From Myoxocephalus aenaeus (lineage: Eukaryota > Chordata > Actinopteri > Perciformes > Cottidae): a stretch of 64,000 nt of DNA. How positions within the stretch are numbered: position 1 is the first letter of the stretch; each line of letters begins with the position of its first letter. This document shows, one piece after another, positions 11,414 through 21,932 of this stretch. Made by a program: the position numbers and the translations under genes. The notes below the pieces were generated by a model. The model was not told where the DNA came from and ran no database searches. It saw nothing but the letters and a program-made list of their open reading frames with translations. The stretch is taken from contig JBAMJR010000009.1 of the NCBI GenBank assembly GCA_038501785.1, forward strand, positions 6,316,001 through 6,380,000. Direction: 5' to 3'.

Positions 11414-13216
11414 GTCCTGGCTATCACTTTGATCAGAAATCAAGTCAACTGCTGAGATCAGGGAACATGGCGACAAAGTTTGTAACACAAGTTAACTCAG
11501 GCGATCAGACTGACTGCACACAAGCCAACAGTGTGTCCAGATTATATGACCCACTTCATTTAAGGTAACCAAAAGTGAGTAGTCCCAACTCCATTAGCTT
11601 CAGCACAGCAATAAAAACGCATTAACCTGCTTCTCCGATGGCCGCGCTCATTACCCTGCTGGGGCTCCCGGGTAGCTCTGTAGATGGGATGTCTCCTAAT
11701 GGAAGCCATAGCCAATATCTACAGCATGTGCCGGGTCGAAACCTGAGCTTCTGACCACATCGCCAAGAACGTCTATTTATACATACGCAAGAAAAAGTTG
11801 TAATTTGTTCAACAGTGCCACCATAACATCTAGGGCCCTAGCTATGAAAGTAAACTAGTGGATACAATGTTGTAATGTGTGACAGGGAAAAGAACCAAGT
11901 TGAAACAAAATGGAGTAATTCTTTGACTCCTTGGTCTCCTCTGTCAAACCGTGGCAAAGCCCTAACCCCAAACATGAATGTCAGTACAAGAATCCTTCTT
12001 AAGACCTTGTTTTTCCTTTGCTGATTTGTGAAAAGCCCCAGCTGCGAGACACCCAGGGATAACTAGCGCCGTTGTCTGTATCATGGTGATAAAAAAAAAA
12101 AAAAGTCTTGATTCTCGCTCTCACCTTCACGTGGCGCCTCTGGAGAGGGTGATTAAGGCAGCCTCCCAAACTGGCTGTGTTTTATACGGCTGGAACATCG
12201 CCCAAACAGGCTTGATGAGAGAAGGGGCCAGCAGGTCCATGTCCACGTGGATATTGTGTCTTCATTATAATCCGCACGGGGCTCAGGGGGCAGCATTGTT
12301 TGGGGAGGCACGCGTGCGTTCTCCTCATGGCTAATCCGCACAAGCACCAGCAGGAGCCGGCCGTCTGGGCAGCACGTCCATGCATTGTCCTGTTACACAC
12401 CGGCCGTCTTCAGCGGGGTCCGGACGAGGAGACATTGATAATAGAACCGAAAAAGGAAACCAATATCCGCCTCTTGGGATTGCAAATGTTCTCCGAGATG
12501 TACACAGGATGAAAGTCGGGCTACTGCTTAACACATCACAGCTCAGCGTTTTCTAAGCAAGCCGGCTGCTAATTAAAGTATTAATATCAGGAGTCACTCA
12601 ACAACTTGGCGAAAGGTGTATTTTGTTTGTATTTGCAGGAGTACACAGGAACTGCGCTTGTTAAAAAATGCATGAGGACTTAATGGATGCAGTGTCCTGC
12701 TCATGCAGTGATGACGGTGCATATTTCCTCTGAAATAAACTTTCAAAGTTGATTAGCGCATGAAAAGAAGCTGTGTGTTTTTTTTTTTGCAGGAGTATGT
12801 AGTGCTTTGGAGGAGTCTTGATAAGGCTGGAGCAGAGCGTGGGGGAAAAAACCCCGGGCCATGGTACATTTTCAATGATGCAATTAGCTATCTCTTAATT
12901 CATGTTTATCTCATGACTCAAAAAGCCACGCGGGTCAATTATAGCCACAGGCCAGCAAAAACTAGTTAAAGTGAGGTTGTGCATTTTGGTCCCCCGGTCG
13001 ATGTGCTACAGTTTAATTATGACGGATCAAATGGAAAAACTAAATGTTACACGGCTATTTTCATCTTTAGCGGCGGATGTTCGGAAGTCAATCAAATCAC
13101 TTCTTAATGGCACGGATTATATTATTTTATTAATGTCTCAAAGCTTCCGGCAGTTGAATAGAAATACACAGCAAATAGCATGCAGACCATGGTCTTAAAA
13201 CTTGCATTCTCTGTAC
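11414..13216. other. Unique sequence with possible regulatory block and a tRNA-like remnant
   Basis: No coding exon found. Stretch 12100-12520 is GC-rich, mostly open in several frames on both strands and free of recognised repeats, a pattern also seen in conserved non-coding DNA. The tRNA-like remnant is listed separately. Confidence 0.4.
11664..11760 (+). repeat. tRNA-like fragment, possible old SINE head
   Basis: An A-box-like TAGCTCTGTAGATGGG at 11673-11688 is followed about 60 bp later by a B-box-like GGGTCGAAACC at 11733-11743. The canonical form is GGTTCGANNCC, so one position is changed. The interval is too long for an ordinary tRNA without a long variable arm, and no acceptor stem pairs. 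It is best read as a decayed tRNA-derived repeat. Confidence 0.3.
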
Positions 13217-13556
13217 TGACCAGCAGGGGGCGACGACTCTGGCTACAAATGTATGAATCTGAATGTATGGAAGTCTATGAGAGAATGACTACTTCTTTCT
13301 TGATTTATTCCTCTTATATTGTAAACATGAGTTTATGGTCTCAATCTCTAGTTTCAAGTCTTCTTCACCGCCGGTACTCCTCCGCATTCCAAATATGGAA
13401 ACTTCTGTTCGGCGGTTGCAAAGAAATCAACATGGCGACGGGCGATTTCCAAGATGGCGACGGCAAAATTGCCAAACTCGAGGCTTCAAAACAGCAGTCC
13501 ACAAACCAATAGGTGATGTCATGATGACTACATCCACTTATATTCGGCCTATGATG
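13217..13556 (+). repeat. Teleost dispersed repeat with CTCF-like and YY1-like motifs
   Basis: It begins with ACCAGCAGGGGGCGAC and continues through AAGTCTATGAGAGAATGA (13271-13288), GTAAACATGAGTTTATGG (13321-13338) and GAGGCTTCAAAACAGCAGTC, to ACATCCACTTATATTCGG near the end. I recall this order from a repeat found widely in percomorph fish whose copies end near ATACAGTCTATG. No TIRs or coding frame are visible. Two GATGGCGACGG or CATGGCGACGG motifs lie inside (13431-13441 and 13453-13463). Confidence 0.65.
13220..13234 (+). promoter_or_regulatory. CTCF-like core motif inside the repeat
   Basis: CCAGCAGGGGGCGAC fits the vertebrate CTCF core consensus CCASYAGRKGGCRSY at 14 of 15 positions. 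Motif match does not show binding. Its place at the left end of a dispersed repeat suggests the site arrived with the repeat. Confidence 0.55.
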
Positions 13557-14154
13557 CAGACATTTCAGCTCCCAGACTTCCGTTAGGTTACAAGAACTCA
13601 AGTCAGGGTCAACACTGATATTGGGGGAGGGGGGGAAGTTCGGTCTTGGCCGGTGTGCCGATGGGGTTGAGGTCAGAGGTCATAGTGTTCCACGGCAAGC
13701 GGGGAAAACCTGACATGTTGCAAGATTCTTTTCTAACATGCACTCTAAAAAGGCTCTGATGATTCAGAAGAAAAAATTCTACTGGATCCGCTCATTGCAA
13801 AAGATGCTGCTCACGGGGTTTCATCAGGCAGTCAAGTTGAGGGGGAGGATGATGAGAGAGAAGTAATATGCGAATCTCTTATTTCTCCCCGCCAACAATT
13901 TACACTGACTTTCCCTCTCAGTTGCAGAAAGCAGCGCAATGCCTATATAAGCAGTAATAACCTTGAACATATCTCCTGCTTTATTAATACAGCTCAGACG
14001 GGACTGAGCTTATTTAAGGCAGAGCCGGCCACTGATTACCTTGTCAGGGAACTTCGGCTCAGCAGCCGCGGCGTGGGGGAACTTTAGCCGGCAGACAGTA
14101 TGGATGCTCAAACAGAGCAGCATATATGTCTTCTGTATATTTTATCAAATGTCA
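13557..14154. other. Unique sequence, contains a DR1 motif
   Basis: No exon or recognised repeat. The notable item is the nuclear-receptor-type direct repeat at 13670-13682, listed separately. Confidence 0.5.
13670..13682 (+). promoter_or_regulatory. Perfect DR1 nuclear-receptor motif
   Basis: AGGTCA, one spacer G, AGGTCA. This is the consensus DR1 element bound by RXR heterodimers, HNF4 and COUP-TF proteins. Its occurrence in 64 kb could be chance; no gene is near enough to give it a target. Confidence 0.4.
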
Positions 14155-14501
14155 ATAAAAATTAGTGCTGTCATATTAGCGCGTTATTAACGGCGTTAAC
14201 GCAAACCAATTTTAACGGCGTCAATTTTATTAACGCCGTTAACGCATTTTAATTTTTCAATTTTTTTTTTTCCGCGAGCACCGCGCCGGATGTAGCTCAA
14301 CCGGAAGCAAAACAATAGGCACGCCGTTTGGGCTTGGAAGCTAGGCTAACGTTACGGTTTGAAATGAATGAATGGTGAGCGCGATACGGCAAAATGAATG
14401 ATATTCAGTGAACTGCGAACAGGTGCGCGTGCCAGAAGGGAGCGCGAGTGAACACATTGAACACAGCAGGAGAGAACGCAACGTTAGCCAGCTAGCTAAA
14501 G

Positions 14502-14660
14502 TAGGGTGACCAGACGTCCTCTTTTTCCCGGACATGTCCTCTTTTCGAGACCTAAAAAAAGCGTCCGACAGGGATTCCAAAAACGTCCGGGATTTTGCTA
14601 CGTCTGGGAAAATTGTTATTACCGCCTTACAAGTTTTGGAAATGGTACGTCCGGGAAAAT
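14502..14660 (+). mobile_element. Nested repeat starting TAGGGTGACCAGACG (copy 1)
   Basis: It begins TAGGGTGACCAGACGTCCTC and continues with AGGACGT-, CGGGA- and GGTACGTCCGGGAAAAT-rich sequence. The same sequence in reverse complement lies at 30329-30521, which defines it as a dispersed repeat. Copy 1 holds one full subunit of the 47-bp type and the start of another before the palindrome begins. The right terminus is not identifiable. The TAGGG start may be a transposon terminus, but no target duplication was found. Confidence 0.7.
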
Positions 14661-14720
14661 AGCGCTATGCCATGTTCACACCGGACACGCCGCGTCCGGT
14701 GTGAACATGGCATAGCGCTA
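14660..14720. repeat. Perfect 27-bp inverted repeat, 7-nt loop
   Basis: The arm at 14660-14686 (starting TAGCGCTATGCCATG, ending CACCGGAC) is repeated exactly in reverse complement at 14694-14720, with ACGCCGC between. The outer eight bases AGCGCTAT include a self-complementary AGCGCT core. The arms show no mismatch although the host element is decayed, so the palindrome is younger than the host or has been kept identical. Confidence 0.92.
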
Positions 14721-14799
14721 CCGTTTTTGAGGAGGTATATTTTGAGGAGAGGGGACTGACAAGGCAGAAGGTAAAGTGGTCCACCGTTCTATCAATAAG

Positions 14800-14991
14800 C
14801 AGACCTGCCAACCTGTACGCAATTTGCGTAGCGGATACGCATTTTGACGTCAAAGTATGCTGGTAAAAATTTGTCTCAAATTAATTTTAGACTAATTGAC
14901 CAGCACACATTATATGCAATGCAATATAATGCATGACGAGTATTTAATGACTTATCAATATATAGGTTATATATCAAGGTTGGCAGGTCTG
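14800..14991. mobile_element. 192-bp MITE with 6-bp target duplication
   Basis: The termini CAGACCTGCCAACCT (14800-14814) and AGGTTGGCAGGTCTG (14977-14991) are perfect 15-bp inverted repeats. AATAAG flanks both sides (14794-14799 and 14992-14997). The interior is AT-rich and non-coding. The 6-bp duplication is unusual for the commonest superfamilies: hAT usually makes 8, Tc1 2 and Harbinger 3. Superfamily not assigned. It interrupts the hAT at 14163-15808. Confidence 0.88.
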
Positions 14992-15041
14992 AATAAGGCT
15001 AAACTAGAAGTTAACACTAATACAAACATTATTTGTGCAGA

Positions 15042-15302
15042 ATGAGTGTGTTAGGGGAGAAGGATGCAGCCATTGTTAAACAGCTGGATGCTGGATTGAA
15101 ATGCAGCTGGAACTGGTCGTGGCTAAAACTGGAAGGCAAGGTCTCAATAAAAGGGCAAGAGGTGTCCTTTCATCTAGGAGATGTATTCTCCAAAATCAAC
15201 AGGCAGGGATTCGCCAGATGCATTCTCTGCATCAAAGATATAAATGATGCTAACAAAGGCAGCCATGCTCTCCCTTACCACATTGTGCCTCATATACTGT
15301 AA
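15042..15302 (+). pseudogene. Transposon-encoded BED-finger-like fragment
   Basis: An 86-residue open frame from the ATG at 15042 lies inside the hAT. Its C-terminal part shows Cys-x2-Cys (CILC), then 11 residues, then His-x4-His, the spacing of a BED-type DNA-binding zinc finger, the domain found at the N-terminus of many hAT transposases. A splice-acceptor-like run TTATTTGTGCAG (15029-15040) stands just before it. The frame ends shortly after the finger, and no RNase-H-like catalytic or dimerisation domain follows, so it is a remnant. It is not known to be expressed. Zinc-finger identity is inferred from spacing only. Confidence 0.5.
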
Positions 15303-15816
15303 ATGTTAGACCCAGTGACAGGCTGGCATGAAATGGCTTGCATAATACTTAGTAAGGAGGCCATAATAATTTTTGACTCATGGCTGAAGTTAAGTTTCTC
15401 CAGCTCTCCCCAGGTTGGCAAAAAAAGCATCTCAAAATGCATCAGATTGATGCTTTAAAATATGGAATATTTAAATGTTTCTTACGGGGAGCATGCCCCC
15501 GGACCCTCCTAGAGGGGTAATATCCTTCTCACCTTTTTCACCCCTGACCCGTTTTCATGCCTGGTGCACTCTATAATTTTATTTTGTAAACCCTTGTTTA
15601 CCTGAAATGTGCAGTGATTTTATTTTGTACCGCCCTGTTTGGCAGTTGTTTTTCAATAAAATAAAGCAAGCCAAGCCACTTTTTCATGTTGATAAGAGCA
15701 TTAAAATGCAAAAAAAAAAAAATGCAATCAATTGCGATTAATCGCGAGTTAACTATGACATAAATGCGATTAATCGCGATTAAATATTTTAATCGCTTGA
15801 CAGCACTAATAAAAAT

Positions 15817-17127
15817 GTTAACCCCCACTGTCATGAATGGACAAGTCTACGGTTGTCAGTCCTTTTCTGAACACTTGAGAAAGACATCTTTGCAAATACT
15901 GGCCAGATTGCTGTGACATTTTTATATTCATGGTCGTCAAATGAAGAATCCTAAAGTTTCCCCCATCTGCTTCGTCCAAATCCATCCAGGGTCAGGGTTC
16001 TCCAAGCGGAGAACAGGATTGATGGCACCCAGAGTGGATAGGTCGGCGCCCTGGGCAAACATATTTTAATGAATGGGGAAGGAATCAAGTTTTGCCGTCA
16101 TGATCGTTGATTATTGGGAGCAAACTTAAGTGAACAGCGGTTTCCTAAACCACACAATGTGTTGACCCATCCACTCACCCTCACCTCCTCGTAATGAAAA
16201 CGATAGTTGGGTTTTGGCATTTGAAATAGGGGTTTTCACATATACACACAAACTTGAGGAACCAAGACCAGACCAGGGACCCATGTGAGTTCACAACCAA
16301 CGGTTTATAATTAAGCAATAAGGTACGAGAGGCAGTACTGTATCGTCAATAATGTACAGTTCAAGGGTGTTGTTAGGCCAGACACGTAGCAATCAAGCAG
16401 CAATAAGGTACTGCCTCGAGTACGTTATTCCTTTTATAATACGGTTACCTGCGACATTATAAATAGTAAGTAAATAGTAAGCTGCCTTTCAGTACAAAAT
16501 AGTTGTAGCCACCAAATGTTGTGTATCGCATTTCAGCGAGAGAAAATAGTCCCGTAAGTGTACGGGAGAGGCGCACACACACACACGAGAGAGAGAAAGT
16601 CTGTGATTTACTGACCAGGCCGGTTGAAAACAGGGTGCTTCGGGAAATTACCGACGGTAATTATCTCTCACTGGAAATCATCACGATTTTGTGATAGCTA
16701 TCAAACCCTTTTCATTCCTCATCTTAGTTTCCGGTTTTCCGCACTCGCTCCCCGCTAATTAATCTGCTTGGTCAAAGCGTTATCTGCTCTCCTCTCGCCC
16801 CCATTATTCACCGCTGGCATTCTCATCAAAAGTCATTCCCCCCAAAATATCAAAGTTTACACGAAACATGTTTGTTTGAAATGACAACTAACGGTCGCGC
16901 AAAATCTACCTATTTTTAGTGCGCACTGATATGGAACACTCTGGTAAATGTAAACAGGCGTACAGTACATTATGGCTCAATAAAGTACACCCCGTGACTC
17001 ACTCTCAACCAATCTTGATTTCATCTACCCGTATTATAAAGGTCAATTAAGGGTCTCGTATTTCCCTAGCTCTATCCTCTCATCCAAATATGATCACTTC
17101 TGATTGCAAAATATCTAACGGAGATCA
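15817..17127. other. Unique sequence, small hairpin, no gene seen
   Basis: No exon found. AATAAGGTAC and GTACGTTATT (about 16402-16428) form an imperfect 10-bp hairpin, and a related phrase GGTACGAGAGGCAGTAC occurs about 80 bp upstream at 16322. A short CA/GA run is at 16574-16597. Confidence 0.45.
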
Positions 17128-18414
17128 GGGCCCTGTTTCTCGTACCTGGCTTACTGAGTTAGCGGGCTAATTGTCAGGATAAGATGACGTAGGTCTGGCT
17201 TATTCAGTTTCTCGAAGCAAGCTTAGATAAATCACCATAGCAACACAGCCAAAAATTTAAACCTGCTCCCGGGCAGGCTAACTGAAATTCACTGGATAAG
17301 CTGGCCACTCCCACCGGACAAAAAAGGCAGCTCCCTTCCTCATTGATGAAGGAGCGATATTAGTTATATTAGTTTTATTGGGAGAGAATTCTTTGAGATC
17401 GCCAAGATCCGTCCTCACATTATTATGACTTCCTGTACGCGGCGCTATAGATTCTGCCATCAAGGAATCATTTATTTACGAGAGCTTCTCGAGCCGCGGA
17501 CACTGATCACCACAGACGCAGCCGATCGCCCGTCTCACAGACAGAGACTCTCAGCTGCTGCATGCCACGCTGTTCTTAAGTTTATTTAGCGCTTATGAAA
17601 CTGTGTGTTGAAAGCTCTCATAATTATATGACAGTGTTATTAGTACACCATACATATCATTATTGTAGAAAATGATTAAGGTGGACTCATGATAAGAATA
17701 CAGAGAATCACACACAATTTATTTTCACTGATTCAATTGATTGAATTTCTGATTATGAATAATACATATATACTGATCCGCCCATACACATATTCAAACT
17801 CCTAGTTATATAGAAATATACACATACATGAATATACATATAGTACATGATTCATACGCGCATACAGTACATATATCCTCATAAGTATATATTTATTCGC
17901 AAATATAATCTGATTGATCTGGGTGATGAAGCACTTAAAATTTGACGATACATTTTCCCAACACTGACACATTTAACTTGTCTGATATATTTGTGGCGCT
18001 TATGTCTCGCAGCGGGGCGGAGTTAAGCTGCGTTCACGGCAACAATGTTACAAAAACGTTGGAATATTCACAACACGTTTGCTGTGAATGATTAAGGTAT
18101 TGACTTCCTCATATGTCTTCATGATCATCTCCTGCTTCTCAGTGGAGAAATAAAAAGAGGTTCCTCTGAGTTTATTTGCCATTGTACTGTTAGAACATCG
18201 TGGTGTCAGTGCTCGATTATTATCCCTTCTGAAGAGGAACGGACACGCGCATTTATCCAGAGGATTGACGTCTGGCTAGAATTAACGAGACCGTTTCAGC
18301 GCGGATCAGCCGCGAAGAAACCCAGATAGCCTGATGTCAATCATCTCGCTAATTCAAACTGGAGATTAGGACATTTGCTTGATTTTGTTTAGCCAGGTAC
18401 GAGAAACAGGGCCC
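17128..18414. mobile_element. DNA transposon, perfect 24-bp terminal inverted repeats
   Basis: The left terminus (17128-17151, GGGCCCTGTTTCTCG then TACCTGGCT) is repeated exactly in reverse complement at 18391-18414. I recall GGGCCCTGTTTC termini from fish Harbinger/ISL2EU-type elements, but the target duplication could not be resolved (flanks ...ATCA and AGCT...), so the superfamily is inference. The interior is 1.24 kb, AT-rich in the right half, with no intact transposase. A 61-codon minus-strand frame at 17278-17463 is the only notable one and shows no catalytic motif. Confidence 0.88.
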
Positions 18415-20109
18415 AGCTCTAATTTGAACACCTGATGCTGATGCTTTCTTGGGAGAGCAGTCTCTTCTGTTTTCATTATGCAGTCTGACATTGTGTATCT
18501 GGCTGGATGTCAGATCACTTTGATTTCTGATTTATAACCCTTAATGCTTGGCTTTGCTGGTGCCACTTTATTACCAGAACACCTGAGCGTGGGGGCACAA
18601 AATGTCCCTATTCCGACTCCTATTACTGTAGCTAGGAAGCTTTGTAAAGCTTTAATGGTGTCCCAGTCTTAATCCAACCTACAAACCTAAGATTGGCTAT
18701 GATTGGTCAGTTAGTTTGGGCAATGGAGACCAGAAGTATTTAGCGTATTTAGAGTATTTGGAGGTCTGGAAGCAGGATAGAACTCTCAGGGTACAATGTC
18801 AAAAATACACACATGTAATATGCATATTGTCATGCAATTTGCTTTGAGCCTTCATGCTCCCAAAGAGCTAATTCGGATGTAACATCCTAACACACACTTT
18901 TGCCACACCTTTGAGTTTGGCCAACTTCGTACAGCATTTCATACAATGGAGTTGTAACAGTATTTGATGTAGTTCAGCAATGCCATCATTCTCGGTCTGA
19001 CCAATTTTTGGAAGATGTAACCTTGCGGCCTGAACAGCTCCGGCCCTCTGAGGAGCTGAGGGGCCAATCATGTGTGTCACTCTGACAGCAGAGTGTGAGT
19101 GGCTGCCCTTTATTAGCGATAACTTGAAATAGAGAAGCACTGAAATCATGTCGGCGCTGACCTTCACCTTGCCCAGAAATGCACACAGGATGTTATTAAC
19201 TCCTTGAGGAAGAGGGATGGTGCTCTGCGGACGTGTTGAGGCACAGAGCTCATCACAGGTGAAATATTTCCCCTCAGTAAAATTGCCATACTGAGCATAT
19301 GAGACTGTTTTGCTTCCCATGTGGAAGTCGGAAACAGCTGCCTTTTTCTTCTTCTTTGGCACTGGTGACGGCGATTACAACTTGGGCGAGGTGTGAGAGG
19401 AAGTGAGGCCATGAGCTGTAAATAAAGGAAGGACATGAGGCTGCGGAATATAGATGAGGTCGTAAACAGTTGTTGGGTCTGATGAGTTTGTCATCATTTC
19501 AATGGGTGCGGCTAAACCACATGCAGCTAAAATGACAAATTCTGCTTTGAAATGGGCAAGTGGCGGGAGGGGGAATGCGGTCGCCCATGGCCGGGGATGC
19601 GGATCTTAAACTGTATCAAAGAGCGATGGGGCTTCTGGAAAATCTCTCGCCGAGCCAGAGAGAATTAACCTGCGAGAGTCCAGTCCCCATTATTGCATCA
19701 CTGGCAGAGGGTCACCATCTGGCAGAGATCTATTGCACAATTACCTGAGGCGCTACAGCGACTGTCTGCAAAATAAAGGCCCTCAGATGGAATCATAGAG
19801 GAGCAGCTGAATTCTATACCCAAGAGCTGGTCCGAAAAAAACACAGATGTACCTTGTTGCTTTTTGAAAGCAGCAATTTTACTGCAAACTTGCAGCATCA
19901 AAGCAATTGGGTGCCATACTTTTGCTTCTTTGTTGTTTGGCATCGAATTACTCGTGATACGTGTGCTGTTTACTTTGTGGCAATGTCAGGTCCGGCGTTT
20001 CATTTTTACTTGGAAACATTTGACAAACCAGAGAAGCTTTTCCTCAAGAAAATGCTGTGAACATGAAAACTCACTGACCTTGATGTTATTTCTGTGTTGT
20101 AGAAGTAAT
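18415..20109. other. Unique sequence, possible conserved regulatory block
   Basis: A 164-codon minus-strand frame (18868-19362) exists, but its translation has no recognisable domain and overlaps two other open minus-strand frames, so I do not call a gene. Blocks 18985-19440 and 19560-19850 are repeat-free and could be conserved non-coding DNA. Confidence 0.4.
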
Positions 20110-20310
20110 GGGGCGGCAGTAGCTCATGGGGGTGGTAGTCGGTTCGATCCTTGGTCTCCCCATAGTTTGCATTTCAAAGTGTCCTTGAGCAAGACACTGA
20201 ACCGGCAGTTGCTTCACGAGGCTGTCACTGCTCCTTAATTACTAAGGATGGGTTAAAGAGAATACATGTCCCCTTGTAATAAGGGATTTAAAATAATAAA
20301 TAAATAAAAG
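20110..20310 (+). mobile_element. tRNA-derived SINE, plus orientation
   Basis: The tRNA-like head starts GGGGCGGCAGTAGCTCATGG, with an A box in AGTAGCTCATGGGGG (20119-20133) and an exact B box GGTTCGATCC at 20141-20150. The core GTGTCCTTGAGCAAGACAC is at 20179-20197. The tail is CCTTGTAATAAGGGATTTAA followed by an A-rich AATAAATAAATAAA end. This is the standard layout of a pol-III-transcribed fish SINE moved by a partner LINE. The head is shortened and mutated, so this copy is unlikely to be active. Confidence 0.88.
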
Positions 20311-21932
20311 AAAGGGCCAACGTAGGTTGAATGCATCATGTAACTTAGAATGACGATAATCAGTATTGCGCACTAGATTCGGGGGTCTTTGTACTGTATG
20401 CACTGATTGAGATGTGATTATAACGGATGCCTGGGGATTGCTTTTTAAATGGACCTGAATCTAGAAGTGCACTTAATCCAGGTTTCTCACAAACAGCATG
20501 GTATCACATGGGGCCAAAGGGAATACATCATTTGTGAGTAGAATAATACATAGGTTACTGCTTGTAAGCTTTTAAAAGACATTTTTAGTGACAAAATAAA
20601 GTTTTTTGAGATGTCAGTGTCAATCCTGTATTTCACACACTGCCTACATTGATACAAAAACTCAACTCAAACTCAATGCCACTACGTTGCATACGTAACG
20701 TAGCCTACTTAACATATGTAACAAACATACTTATTTTAACCCAAACCTAACAAAGTCGTGGAAAGAGTGTTTGCAACGTGCCAAACTGACACTAAAGGGG
20801 TCGTCCAGCCTCACAGTTTGAAGCATAGGGTTATAGCTGATAGCTGTATTTGATGAGTTAGGGAGTGATGGTGACACATTGTTCTGTTGGATGCCTTTAG
20901 TTTTTTTTCCATCTGCTTTGTTTAATCTACTCTTAATTATCTTGTCATGATGACACAAACAGTTTGAAAATTAGGTGTTTAAAACCTCCCATTCACTCCC
21001 ACTCAAAAAGCCAATACATTAAGGTCAATGAGTTTACATAAAGCACGGGAGACTGATAATTGCTGTGAGCATGTAATTGCTTCAGCGGTGACATACTACA
21101 CGTTTTCAACTATTTAAGAGTGACTAAGAAACAACAAGTTTTTAACAATGGCACACATTCAGAGTCACAAATTAAGGGAAAGTGGAGCCTGAGATGCTGT
21201 CAAAAGGTCTGAAAGACAAAGTTTTCTCCAAAGTAAACCTCTCCGAGGGAACACGACAGTTCTTTATGCCTCACTGGTAAGCCAGATTTGCAAAGTACGT
21301 CAGGCTGGAAATTTGTGGTCTGAAACCTTATCCTCTGCAATCTGTGTCAGTCAAATCCATTTGACAAGTGGCATTTGAGACAGAGGGCTTATTTCTTCGT
21401 TTTGAACAATCACAAAGCAGTTTTGTATGGAGGGAAATGGTTTCTGGTGAGCATGGTAGGAAAACAATATGGCTGTGCCTACTGACAAGTCTTTATCGGG
21501 TGTCTGTCAAAATGTTTTTGCAGCTGGAACACGACCAAATGCGACGTGTCATCGAGTAATGTTCTCGGTGACAAGTTGTTGATTGGAAATATCAAGCAGA
21601 TAAAGACTGGAAGAGGACAAAGTAGATTGGATTTGACCAAATTGTCATTTACTTTCAAATATGGAGCTTTGACGTTGCAATGTATTCTCCATAATATTTA
21701 TGGATAAGATGCGATATTCTACTCTAAATGTAACCGTAATTTACGAAACAAAAAAAGAAAGAAAGAAGACATGAAACTCTTTCAATTAACTAACCATTAA
21801 CTAACTGTTGAGCTCCCCTCTGGACCCATTTTTCAATAACATTAACTGCTAGCAGACTCCAAAGCATCTTGCAGCTTGATCACAACAATATGGACTTAAA
21901 TGTATTTCCACCCACAGACGCACTACTATTCC
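20311..21932. other. Unique sequence, no gene seen
   Basis: AT-rich; no exon, RNA gene or repeat boundary recognised. Confidence 0.55.

Larger units (their letters stand above)
14163..15808 (+). mobile_element. hAT transposon with 8-bp target duplication and nested insertions
   Basis: The perfect 11-bp termini TAGTGCTGTCA and TGACAGCACTA are flanked by a perfect 8-bp duplication ATAAAAAT at 14155-14162 and 15809-15816. Subterminal regions carry inverted copies of TTAACGCCGTTAACG-type (left) and GCGATTAATCGCGATTAA (right) motifs, as in a family common in fish. The element contains a second repeat (14502-14660), a perfect palindrome (14660-14720), a 192-bp MITE with its own 6-bp target duplication (14800-14991), and a degraded BED-finger-like frame (15042-15302) with an AATAAA downstream near 15655. 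Transposase catalytic regions are missing, so it cannot move itself. Confidence 0.92.

Noticed and set aside
18868..19362. 164-codon open frame on the minus strand
   Set aside because: The translation has no recognisable domain, and two other minus-strand frames overlap it. No splice signals or start context support it. A length of this order is possible by chance in 64 kb.
20110..20200. Possible functional tRNA gene
   Set aside because: The B box is intact, but there is no acceptor-stem pairing and the downstream core is that of a SINE.
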